Made by a program: the position numbers and the translations under genes | Shown here: one piece after another, positions 49,529-57,563 of the stretch | How the letters are laid out: the number at the start of each line of letters is the position of its first letter | Numbering within the stretch: the stretch's first letter is position 1 | From: Chakrabartyella piscis | Lineage (GTDB): Bacteria; Bacillota; Clostridia; Lachnospirales; Anaerotignaceae | DNA length: 64,000 bases | Reading direction: 5' to 3' | NCBI GenBank assembly: GCA_030067835.1 | Contig: CP092441.1 | Coordinates: forward strand, 868,001-932,000 | Notes under the pieces: model-generated | Told to the model about the DNA's origin: nothing | Database searches by the model: none | The model's input: the letters and a program-made list of their open reading frames with translations, nothing else

Positions 49529-50056
49529 TCTATTCCAAGTGGTGCTATGGGTGCAATTGTAGGTCAAGCAATGGGTTAAGATATCACAATCCAATATTAG
49601 GATGCAAGTGATTTGACGCCAGAACACAAGGGGTTGTTTGGCGATGATTTGGTGGTGGATTTGATCATCACAAGTGATGGTAAAGTCATCAGCTCCTTTG
49701 GAGAATATGAAATCAAAGTCACCATGCCTTATGAACCAAGAGATGGCGAATCACCAGAAAATATTGTGGTTTGGTATGTTTGGGAATCTGGTGAAATTAC
49801 AGCTTTGGAAATTACATATGATGTAACAACAGAAACTGTTTCCTTTGTGGCAGCACACTTCTCTGTTTATACAGTGAATCATGTGGAATCCATCACATTT
49901 GAGAATGTCAGTGCAAATGCATACCACTACAATGGAGTGCTTTGGGCAGTGGATCCAGATATCACTTCAGGTACTTCTGCAACTACATTTGGTCCAGATG
50001 ATGATTGTACACGTGGTCAAGTTGTGACATTCCTATATCGCAATTCGTCCAACTAA
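49529..50056 (+). pseudogene. Broken S-layer-homology surface protein
   Basis: One frame reads IPSGAMGAIVGQAMG, stop, DITIQY, stop, DASDLTPEHK, and then runs open to 50056. The open part has a stalk domain (PENIVVWYVWESGEITAL, VSFVAAHFSVYTV) and a single SLH domain (VLWAVDPDITSGTSATTF, TRGQVVTFLYRN). The stalk matches the S8 protease stalk (ADYIVVWYIDDDGNKTQL, VSFDAYHFSYYVIG). At least two in-frame stops, no signal peptide and no RBS show it is a remnant. The TTG at 49613 is not a credible start. Confidence 0.7.
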
Positions 50057-50220
50057 ATGACAATATATTTCAGATGCACATTCATAATCAAATATTGGAA
50101 GTATAACCTCCAAGAATTTCCCAATAAGCCCCAAAAATAGAGTGATATTCCCCTTTTTATCACCCATAAGCCCAAACTATGGATGTGTAAATTTTGTTTG
50201 TTGTTGATTTTTGATGATAG

Positions 50221-50252
50221 AACCACCATGTCTTAGGATATGGTGGTTTTTT
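50221..50252 (+). terminator. Strong hairpin terminator after the pseudogene
   Basis: AACCACCAT (50221-50229) and ATGGTGGTT (50240-50248), perfect 9-bp stem, then T-run. Confidence 0.8.
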
Positions 50253-50292
50253 CTATATAGAATCTTAAAAATCTACTAAATCTGAAATGGAA

Positions 50293-50323
50293 TTGCGAAA
50301 AAAATAGCAAAGTATGATATAAT
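50293..50323 (+). promoter_or_regulatory. Promoter of the (p)ppGpp synthetase gene
   Basis: Extended -10 TGATATAAT ending at 50323; weak -35 TTGCGA (50293-50298) with a 19-base spacer. Confidence 0.5.
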
Positions 50324-50369
50324 TATAATAAAGACTAAAATGATATACGATATATGTTGTTTTGTAACC

Positions 50370-50391
50370 GTAGGGGAAGATATTACCTTCC
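50370..50391 (+). repeat. GTAGGGG hairpin in the leader of the (p)ppGpp synthetase gene
   Basis: GTAGGGG (50370-50376) with GGAAG (50375-50379) and CTTCC (50387-50391). Placed inside the transcribed 5' leader, 54 bases before ATG. Confidence 0.6.
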
Positions 50392-50444
50392 AGCAAAATA
50401 TACCAAAACACAAAAGCCAAACATCAATAGAAAGGATTGGAACA

Positions 50445-51110
50445 ATGAGCTTAGAACGATTGGAACCCAAAACATTACAAGCATCAGAAGTACCGAATTT
50501 TGCCATGGGAAACATTCATTTATTCATGGAATCTATGATGGAATACGAAGCGGCGCTTATGGAAGTGGAAACCAAATTGAAGGTTCTCAACTCTGAATTT
50601 GCGTTGCGCTATAAACGAAATCCATTTGAATCCATCCATTGTCGTGTCAAAAAACCAATGAGTATCATGGAGAAAATGGAGCGTAAAGGCTATCCAATGA
50701 CCATCGAAGGTATGGAAGAAAACTTGCAGGACATTGCTGGCATTCGTGTCATTTGTTCGTTTCCTGATGATATTTATGCCATTGCAAAATTTTTGGTGCA
50801 ACAAGATGACATTCGTTTGCTTGAAAAGAAAGATTACATAGAAAAACCAAAAGACAATGGATATCGTAGCTTGCATTTGATTTTGGCAGTGCCTATTTTC
50901 TTGGCAGAACGCAAAAAATGGATGAAAGTGGAAGTACAATTTAGAACCATTGCAATGGATTTTTGGGCAAGCTTAGAACATAAGATGAAATACAAAAAGA
51001 ATATTCCCAATGCAGAAGAATTGTTTGTAGAACTGAAAGATTGTGCAGATATCATCAGTGCAATGGATGTACGCATGCAAGAATTGAGGAATCGAATTGA
51101 GGTGAAATGA
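50445..51110 (+). CDS. Small alarmone synthetase, RelQ/YjbM type
   Basis: A 221-aa single-domain RelA_SpoT synthetase that makes (p)ppGpp. It has RVKKPMSIMEKMERKGYP, DIAGIRVICSFPDDIY, KDNGYRSLHLI (G-loop-like Tyr and His) and VEVQFRTIAMDFWASLEHKMKYK, all diagnostic. It lacks the HD hydrolase, TGS and ACT domains of long Rel proteins. The ATG at 50445 follows AAAGGA; the upstream open frame is leader. Its stop lies 1 base before the cardiolipin synthase gene, suggesting co-transcription. Confidence 0.92.
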   Translation: MSLERLEPKTLQASEVPNFAMGNIHLFMESMMEYEAALMEVETKLKVLNSEFALRYKRNPFESIHCRVKKPMSIMEKMERKGYPMTIEGMEENLQDIAGIRVICSFPDDIYAIAKFLVQQDDIRLLEKKDYIEKPKDNGYRSLHLILAVPIFLAERKKWMKVEVQFRTIAMDFWASLEHKMKYKKNIPNAEELFVELKDCADIISAMDVRMQELRNRIEVK

Positions 51111-51111
51111 C

Positions 51112-52695
51112 ATGACAAAAGATGAATTTTTAAAATCCCAGCTTATGAAAAAAAGTAGACGTGGTGTTTTAAGATTGATTTTTGGTAGAACAGCAATTAT
51201 GATGGTGTTGTTTTTGCTACAACTCCTTTTGCTGTTTAAACTCATGCATTATTTTGGAAATTCTATGTTTATGATGTTTGGTGGTCAACAATTGTTTGCG
51301 GTGCTGATCATCATTGCAATTGTCAATCGCAAAGACAATCCAAGCATTCAATTGACGTGGGCAATTGTTACTTTGGTGGTGCCTGTAGTGGGTGGTTTGC
51401 TGTATATTTATATTGCAACCAGACCGGAACAAAGACAATTGGAAAAGCGTTTGGATGATTTGTACGCTGAAACGAGAAAGTATGTCAATCAAAATCAAGA
51501 GGTGCTTGCAAATTTAAAAAATAAGGATATTGGCACCTACCATATGGCAAATTACATTCGCAATAATGGGAATTTTGCTGTATATCAAAATACCAACATC
51601 AAATATTTGCCTAGTGGTGAAGATAAACTGGCAGAACTTTTGATTCAGCTACAAAAGGCAGAAAAATTCATCTTTTTGGAATATTTCATTGTTGCAAAAG
51701 GTGTTATGTGGGAGCAAATTTTGCATGTTTTGGAACAAAAAGTTTCTGAAGGTGTGGAAGTACGTATGATGTATGATGGTACATGTGCTTTGAACTTATT
51801 GCCTTATCATTATCCAGAAATGCTGGAAACAATTGGCATTCGTTGCAAAATGTTTGCACCCATAAAACCTGTTTTGTCAACACATTACAACAATCGTGAC
51901 CATAGAAAAATTGCAGTTATTGATGGTAAAGTTGCTTTTACAGGTGGTGTCAATATTGGGGATGAATACATCAATATTGACAGTCCATATGGTCATTGGA
52001 AAGACACTGCAATTATGGTGGAAGGTGCAGCTGTAGAAGGATTTACCCAGATGTTTTTGCAAATGTGGAATGTGGATGAAAAGAATCAGGATACCTATGA
52101 AAAATACCTGACAGCCAGCGAAAACAATCAAAATACAACAGATGCAAAGGGATTTGTTTTGCCTTATGGCGACAGTCCTTTTGATGGGGAATTGGTTGGC
52201 GAAACTGTGTATTTGGATATGCTCAATCGTGCAGAGGAATATGTACACATTATGACACCATATTTGATTTTGGATCATGAAATGGTCACTGCACTTTCCT
52301 ATGCAGCCAAAAGAGGGGTGGAAGTTGTTTTGATGTTGCCACATATTCCGGATAAGGTGTATGCATTTGCTTTGGCAAAAAGCCACTACAAAGAATTGAT
52401 TTTGGCAGGTGTGAAAATTTATGAGTATACACCTGGATTTGTACATGCAAAAATGTTTATTTGCGATGATAAAAAAGCGGTTGTCGGTACCATCAATTTG
52501 GATTATCGTAGCTTGTATTTGCATTTTGAATGTGGTGCATTTTTGTATGAAGTACCAGAAATCAAAGAAATTGAAGCAGATTTCCAAGAAACCTTAAAGA
52601 AATGTCAGTTGATTACTTTGGAAGATTATAAAAAGACAAAATTGTGGATGAAAGGTATGGGTAAAGCATTGAAATTACTGGCACCTTTGATGTAA
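51112..52695 (+). CDS. cls: Cardiolipin synthase
   Basis: A 527-aa membrane phospholipase-D-family enzyme that joins two phosphatidylglycerols. Two N-terminal transmembrane segments precede two HKD motifs: HYNNRDHRKIAVIDG with H-x-K and HAKMFICDDKKAVVGTINLD. A catalytic-type Asp follows each. RBS GAGGTG overlaps the end of the alarmone gene. Confidence 0.94.
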   Translation: MTKDEFLKSQLMKKSRRGVLRLIFGRTAIMMVLFLLQLLLLFKLMHYFGNSMFMMFGGQQLFAVLIIIAIVNRKDNPSIQLTWAIVTLVVPVVGGLLYIYIATRPEQRQLEKRLDDLYAETRKYVNQNQEVLANLKNKDIGTYHMANYIRNNGNFAVYQNTNIKYLPSGEDKLAELLIQLQKAEKFIFLEYFIVAKGVMWEQILHVLEQKVSEGVEVRMMYDGTCALNLLPYHYPEMLETIGIRCKMFAPIKPVLSTHYNNRDHRKIAVIDGKVAFTGGVNIGDEYINIDSPYGHWKDTAIMVEGAAVEGFTQMFLQMWNVDEKNQDTYEKYLTASENNQNTTDAKGFVLPYGDSPFDGELVGETVYLDMLNRAEEYVHIMTPYLILDHEMVTALSYAAKRGVEVVLMLPHIPDKVYAFALAKSHYKELILAGVKIYEYTPGFVHAKMFICDDKKAVVGTINLDYRSLYLHFECGAFLYEVPEIKEIEADFQETLKKCQLITLEDYKKTKLWMKGMGKALKLLAPLM

Positions 52696-52819
52696 GAATA
52701 TAAGAAAGCTTAGTATATTATTTATATAATGTGTAGTGTAACGTAGGGGAGGATATTATCCTCCAGTAAATTGCGTGTGGTATTTTTAGGTTTTAATTTT
52801 TTCAAATGTTAGAGCCTTT

Positions 52820-52925
52820 TAGACCGTACCTTTTGACACCAAAAGGTACCCCAAAAGTGCCACTCTTTGCGAAGGCGTGGAGCCACGCTTTAAGAGGGTC
52901 TATCCCGACCCTCTTAAAAATCACC
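52820..52925 (+). repeat. Structured unit A of an inverted pair
   Basis: From GACCGTACCTTTTG through a TACCTTTTG/CAAAAGGTA hairpin, GCGAAGGCGTGGAGCCACGC and GAGGGTCTATCCCGACCCTC. Its sequence order matches the reverse complement of 53225-53335. Confidence 0.6.
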
Positions 52926-53224
52926 CCGACAGACAGAGATGTAGAGAAATAATCCTACGATTAGACCGTGAGTGACAAGCCCCTCACCTCTTGATTACTG
53001 ATTCAAAAAATCTTGATATTTATGTTTGTGTAGGGGATGGCGTCCTCGACATCCTGCTATTAGAATTAAATAATTTAACAAATGACTTTTGATTTCCACT
53101 CAACCTTTGCTCGCAAAGCGGAATCCTAAAGATTGCTATTTGTAGGAATTTCAATATGCATCTCTAGCCATGAAGGAAGTATGCTCAAGCCAAAAATTAT
53201 AGCAATAGCCACCTCTATTCCACC

Positions 53225-53335
53225 TTGCAAAGGAGTTTCGAGGGGGCGCAGCCCCCTTGAACCGTGCTCCACGCTTCGGAAGTAGTGGTGCTTTTTGTTA
53301 CTTTTTAGCAGTAAAAAGTAAGGTCTGAATGCTTT
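53225..53335 (-). repeat. Structured unit B of an inverted pair
   Basis: Read on the minus strand it gives AGACCTTACTTTTTACTG, a TTACTTTTT/AAAAAGTAA hairpin, CCGAAGCGTGGAGCACGG and GGGGGCTGCGCCCCC: the same order of parts as 52820-52925, with different stem bases. Confidence 0.6.
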
Positions 53336-53477
53336 AAACCGTGAATAAATTCCTATCTAAAATTAATTCACATAAATCATAACAGACAACGAAACGTTAC
53401 CCCTACAAGTCAAACGATACTACAGATTATAAACATTTTATGCAACAAACCACATCATCAAATCACAGAACAACACA

Positions 53478-53509
53478 AGAGCGTAGATAACTTCTACGTT
53501 CTTTTTTTG
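53478..53509 (+). terminator. Isolated terminator-like hairpin upstream of the LysM gene
   Basis: AGAGCGTAGA (53478-53487) and TCTACGTTCT (53493-53502) form a 10-bp stem with one G-T, then T7. No gene ends just before it, so it may end read-through from the repeat region or act in the leader. Confidence 0.65.
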
Positions 53510-53639
53510 TAGATTTTGTCAGATTTCGCAGAAGGAAAGGAGTTGTTCTCGACAGCGATTGACAGGTTTTGCAAAGACAATATGGTATATTTTGGACAAG
53601 CGTTAGGAAAAAGCCAATATACCAATAGGAGGGAATCAT

Positions 53640-54818
53640 ATGGAACACATGAACGAAGAGGGATTTGCAGAAGAAAGAAAGGAAGAAATACCAGAAACTA
53701 TCAAACAAATGGGTGGTTTGGATGATGAAATTCGGATTTATGTGGAAGATTATGTGTATACGTATTTGTATCAATATGGACGTTCTATGGGTGCTACAGA
53801 AAAAATTGCTGCACTTGTAGGACGATATATGGAAATCAATGGAGAGTTGATTTGTGTGGTCAGTGGTGCCATCCAAGGAAGAAAAACCATTCAATCTGGT
53901 GGTGTGGAAAGTTTTTGTGATGAAACATGGGAAGATATCTATGATCAAATGGACACCTATTTTGTGGGTCAGGAACTTTTGGGTTGGGTGCATATCCAAA
54001 ATGGCTTTGGTTCCTATTTGATGACCAAGGATGAAACCTTCCATTTGGCGAATTTCAAAGAAAAGTGGAATTTATTTTATGTGTTGGATGTGGTGGATCA
54101 TGTGGATACCTTCTATGTGCAAAACCAAACAACAAAAACATTACGTCAGGCAAGGGGCTACTTTGTATACTACGATAAAAACGAAGAAATGCAGAATTAC
54201 ATGATGGAAAATCCATTGATGAAACCTAAGATTGCTATGGAAGATATGGAAATGTATCCATCAGAAGAAGAGGAAGAAGAACCTGCATTTGCACCTAGAG
54301 AATCCATTCCACCAGCAGAAATGGAACGTATGGATGCTGCAAAAAAAATACGTGCAGTGTTACAAAGACGAGAAGTCAAAGCCAAAAAACAAAAACGCAA
54401 TCGATATGCAACCATGGCAACTTTCAGCTGTGTTTTGAGTGCCATCTCTTTGTGCTTGGGGCTTTCTTTGGTCAATTATATGGGGAAATTGCGGGATTTG
54501 GAAGGTGAAATCACAGTGGTGCAAAGTGCCTATTCCACAATGGAAACGAGGCTAGAAGAAAAATTGGCAGAAGTACAAACACAAGCGGTATTTTCAGTGG
54601 AAACAGAATCTTTTTCTGAAATTTTGACAGAAACAGAAAGCAAAGAGAAAGTCAAAGAAGCAGTTGGTGTTTGGCATATGATTGCAAGCGGAGATAGTTT
54701 GACTCGTTTGAGTGAACAATATTATGGCAATGGAAACTGGGTAGATGACATTATGGAAGTAAATGATTTGGATAATCCAGATATGATTTTTGCAGGTCAA
54801 GAAATTTGGATTCCATAA
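53640..54818 (+). CDS. LysM membrane protein with a degenerate MPN/JAMM-like N-terminal domain
   Basis: 392 aa. Residues about 50-190 resemble an MPN fold: ALVGRYMEINGELICVVSGAI, then the motif GWVHIQNGFGSYLMTKD (115-131). In active JAMM proteases this reads GWYHSHPG-x6-S-x-x-D. Here His118 and Asp131 remain, but the second His is Gln120, Pro is Asn121 and Ser is Met128, so metal binding is unlikely. An acidic linker and a basic stretch (KAKKQKRNR) follow, then one transmembrane segment (about 257-281), a coiled coil, and a C-terminal LysM domain (SGDSLTRLSEQYYGNGNWV). Topology should be MPN inside, LysM outside. It precedes the M16 peptidase pair. The MPN assignment is an inference; the LysM and TM parts are clear. 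Confidence 0.75.
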   Translation: MEHMNEEGFAEERKEEIPETIKQMGGLDDEIRIYVEDYVYTYLYQYGRSMGATEKIAALVGRYMEINGELICVVSGAIQGRKTIQSGGVESFCDETWEDIYDQMDTYFVGQELLGWVHIQNGFGSYLMTKDETFHLANFKEKWNLFYVLDVVDHVDTFYVQNQTTKTLRQARGYFVYYDKNEEMQNYMMENPLMKPKIAMEDMEMYPSEEEEEEPAFAPRESIPPAEMERMDAAKKIRAVLQRREVKAKKQKRNRYATMATFSCVLSAISLCLGLSLVNYMGKLRDLEGEITVVQSAYSTMETRLEEKLAEVQTQAVFSVETESFSEILTETESKEKVKEAVGVWHMIASGDSLTRLSEQYYGNGNWVDDIMEVNDLDNPDMIFAGQEIWIP

Positions 54819-54896
54819 GGATGAATTTCAGATTTCTGGCAAAACTAAAGGCAACACGCCTAAAGAATATATCAGTCAGAAGAATGAGGTGAAGTC

Positions 54897-56171
54897 ATGT
54901 ATTTTTTGGAAGAAAACAAAAAAAGATGTCGTGTATACTGGGCAGATGGTGGCAAATTCAAATGCAATATTTCTACGTTGTTTTTTGATATGCCATTGCA
55001 ACGTGAAACAGCAACGAGAGTAGCTCTATTGGCTGCTGTGTTAAAAGAAGGGTGCAAACCATATCCAACACCAAAGGACTTGGCAATTGCATCAGAGGAG
55101 CTATATGGTGGTGTTTGGGATGTGTCTGTGGTGAAAAAAGGAAACAGACAGTTGCTTTTGGTGTCTATGGATACTGTGAAATTGGTGTCTATGGAAGAGG
55201 TAATTGGATTTATGCATGCAATTTTATTGGAGCCATTGGTAAAAGATGGTGGTTTCTTACCTGAGATTGTGGAGCGTAAAAAGAAATGGCTCAAAACACA
55301 GTTGGAACAGAAGAAGGATGACAAACGAAGTTTTGCAAAGAAACGTTGTCTGGAAGAAGCGGCAAAGGGTTCTCCATATGGTGTTTGTGGCGATGGATAT
55401 GTGGAGGATTTGGCTGGTATTGATGGCAAAGGATTGTATGATTTTTATGAGAAAATGATGCAACAAGCCAAGGTTTCCATTGTGTTTGTTGGTGATGAAA
55501 CAGAAAAGCAGAAAATGACAGTGTTGCGTAAACATTTCTCGGGTATGGCACCACTGGAAGGCTTCCAAGAAACCAAAGATTTTATTTCCACAAAGCCAAA
55601 CTTTCTTTTGGAACGTATGGAAGTCACCCAAAGTCGTTTGGTGATGGCGTTTTTTGCAAAAGATGTGGTCTATGGTACAAAAAGCTATGCAACCTTTTTG
55701 GTGATGAATCGTTTGTTGGGTGAAGGTGCAGATTCTCTTTTGTTCCAGAAAATTCGAGAAGAAAAAAATCTTTGTTATGATGTAGGTTCTAGCATTTACC
55801 CATTGACAGGTTTGTTGTTTGTGCAAATGGGAATCCAAGAAAAAGACGCAAAGGAAGGTGCTAAGGGTGTTTTATCCTGTGTGGAAACCCTTTGGAAATC
55901 AGCGGATATAAAACGCAATTTACGTCAAAAACTAAAGGAAGCCAAAACATCTTTGCAACAAGAATATGAAGGTATTGCAGATGCACCTTGGCAAATCGCA
56001 AACTTTGTGGCAGATGGTATTTTGATGGATGCCAGTTGGAATTTGGAGGACTTTCTGGAACAAATAGAAAGGGTATCCTTGGAGGAAATACAACAAATGG
56101 CAAGAAATCTACGTCTGCAAACCATATATCTTTTGGCAAATCAGGAGGAATGCAACCATGATGCAAAATGA
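54897..56171 (+). CDS. yfmF: M16-like peptidase subunit YfmF (no zinc motif)
   Basis: A 424-aa pitrilysin-fold protein without the HxxEH motif; it corresponds to the inactive half of the YmfF/YmfH pair that NCBI names EF-P 5-aminopentanol modification-associated proteins. Conserved text includes YADGGKFK-like start, KPYPTPKDLAIASEELYGG and VMNRLLGEGADSLLFQKIREEKNLCYDVGSS. It overlaps the next gene by 14 bases, so the two subunits are made together. Confidence 0.88.
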   Translation: MYFLEENKKRCRVYWADGGKFKCNISTLFFDMPLQRETATRVALLAAVLKEGCKPYPTPKDLAIASEELYGGVWDVSVVKKGNRQLLLVSMDTVKLVSMEEVIGFMHAILLEPLVKDGGFLPEIVERKKKWLKTQLEQKKDDKRSFAKKRCLEEAAKGSPYGVCGDGYVEDLAGIDGKGLYDFYEKMMQQAKVSIVFVGDETEKQKMTVLRKHFSGMAPLEGFQETKDFISTKPNFLLERMEVTQSRLVMAFFAKDVVYGTKSYATFLVMNRLLGEGADSLLFQKIREEKNLCYDVGSSIYPLTGLLFVQMGIQEKDAKEGAKGVLSCVETLWKSADIKRNLRQKLKEAKTSLQQEYEGIADAPWQIANFVADGILMDASWNLEDFLEQIERVSLEEIQQMARNLRLQTIYLLANQEECNHDAK

Positions 56172-57405
56172 GATGAAACCAGAACAAATTTTGATTCAAA
56201 AAACCACAAAATCAGGTATGGTATGCCACATTTTACCTATGACAGAATATGGTGAAAAGATGGCAACTCTGGTGGTACAATCAGGTGGCAATGACATTGC
56301 ATTCTTGCAAAATACCAAGAGTGAAACCACTGTATTTCCAAAGGGAATTGCTCATTTTATAGAACACAAATTGTTTCGTCAAAAATGGGGTGATGCCTTT
56401 GTGCAATTGGAGAAACAAGGTGCAACTGCCAATGCATTTACCGACGCAGAAAAGACAGTGTACTACTTCACATGTAGAGAAAATTTCATGAAAAACTTGA
56501 AACTGCTGTTAGAATTTGTTGGAGAATCGTATTTTTTACCAGAAGAAGTACAAAAAGAAGTGAACATCATCCAGCGTGAAATCCAAATGTATGGAGATAA
56601 CCCAGATTGGATTGGATACTACCAAATGTTGGAAGCCATGTATGCAAATCATCCCGTCAAACATCCCATTGCAGGTGATGTGGATTCTGTGGCAAAGATC
56701 ACAGCAGAAAAATTGGAATTGGCTTACAATTGTTTGTATTCCACAGATCGTTTTTCTTTGGTGTGTGGTGGCGATGTACCCATCAATCAAATTTTACGCT
56801 TGGTAGAAAAAATGGAAAAGAAACCATCCATTGGCACAACAGTTTTTCCAATAGAACCACCTACAATTGGAGTGCATTATGTGGGCAGTAACTTGGAGCT
56901 ATCGCAACCACAATTCCAAATTGGATGCAAAATGGAAGTATCAGAAAACACATCCAAACGCAAGATGGAAATGCTCTATTTCTTGGAGTTGTTATTTGGT
57001 GAAACCAGTGACTTTTACAAAGAAGCATATCACAAAGGATATTTAGAAGAACCAATGAGTTGTGCATATTTCCAAGGTAGAGGATATGCCTTTTTTGCAT
57101 GTAGCGGAGTGGGTGCATTTGGCAAAGAAATTCTATCCCTTATGGAAACAACATGGAACCATCTTCTGGCAAATGGAATCAATGAAGAACACTTTTTACG
57201 TATTCAGAAAAAACTTATGGGTAGCTATCTACGCAAAGAACAATCAGTTGTTGGAATGGTCTTAATGCAAGTGGATTGGGTGCCAGAAAAAGCAACACTT
57301 GGAGCAGTAAAAACCCTTTTGGAAAGGGTTCAAAAAGAAGATATTGAAAAACTGTTGCAATATACACCATTTCCAGATAAAATGGTACTATCTGTGATTA
57401 GATAA
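56158..57405 (+). CDS. yfmH: M16 peptidase YfmH (zinc motif present)
   Basis: A 415-aa pitrilysin-family metallopeptidase. The inverted zinc motif HFIEH (residues 66-70) is intact, followed by GATANAFTDAEKTVYYF and a later VNIIQREIQMY that supplies the third ligand Glu. It is expected to work as a heterodimer with the upstream protein, which lacks the motif. Its substrate is unproven. Confidence 0.9.
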   Translation: MMQNEMKPEQILIQKTTKSGMVCHILPMTEYGEKMATLVVQSGGNDIAFLQNTKSETTVFPKGIAHFIEHKLFRQKWGDAFVQLEKQGATANAFTDAEKTVYYFTCRENFMKNLKLLLEFVGESYFLPEEVQKEVNIIQREIQMYGDNPDWIGYYQMLEAMYANHPVKHPIAGDVDSVAKITAEKLELAYNCLYSTDRFSLVCGGDVPINQILRLVEKMEKKPSIGTTVFPIEPPTIGVHYVGSNLELSQPQFQIGCKMEVSENTSKRKMEMLYFLELLFGETSDFYKEAYHKGYLEEPMSCAYFQGRGYAFFACSGVGAFGKEILSLMETTWNHLLANGINEEHFLRIQKKLMGSYLRKEQSVVGMVLMQVDWVPEKATLGAVKTLLERVQKEDIEKLLQYTPFPDKMVLSVIR

Positions 57406-57458
57406 ATATGCTTGTAAAGAAAGAATATGGTGGATGAAATACTATGGATATGGGCTTT

Positions 57459-57485
57459 GTAGGGGCTGCCCTATGTGGCTGCCCG
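57459..57485 (+). repeat. GTAGGGG hairpin copy between yfmH and lgt
   Basis: GTAGGGG with GGGCTGCC and GGCTGCCC pairing at 7 of 8 positions. Confidence 0.5.
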
Positions 57486-57563
57486 TAAACATAGGATATG
57501 GTTGTAGAAACATGTTGTTTCATTTGCAGGTGGTAACCAGCAGTTAGAAAGAAGGTAGAGAAT

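Larger units (their letters stand above)
52724..53455 (+). repeat. Large composite repeat region
   Basis: The left end (TATTTATATAATGTGTAGTGTAAC, then GTAGGGG with perfect arms GGAGGATA at 52748-52755 and TATCCTCC at 52757-52764) and the right end (CGAAACGTTACCCCTACAA to CTACAGATTATAAACATTTT) match the two ends of the shorter element at 18301-18455. Inside are another GTAGGGG hairpin (53030-53056) and two inverted structured units (listed separately). No gene is supported in 52696-53639. Confidence 0.7.

Noticed and set aside
49613..50056. Treating the SLH frame as an intact gene from TTG
   Set aside because: In-frame stops upstream join coherent protein text to it, and it lacks a signal peptide and RBS, so it is a remnant.
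53463..54044. 193-codon minus-strand frame over the LysM gene start
   Set aside because: It is a shadow of the LysM gene; it crosses a terminator hairpin and has no RBS.
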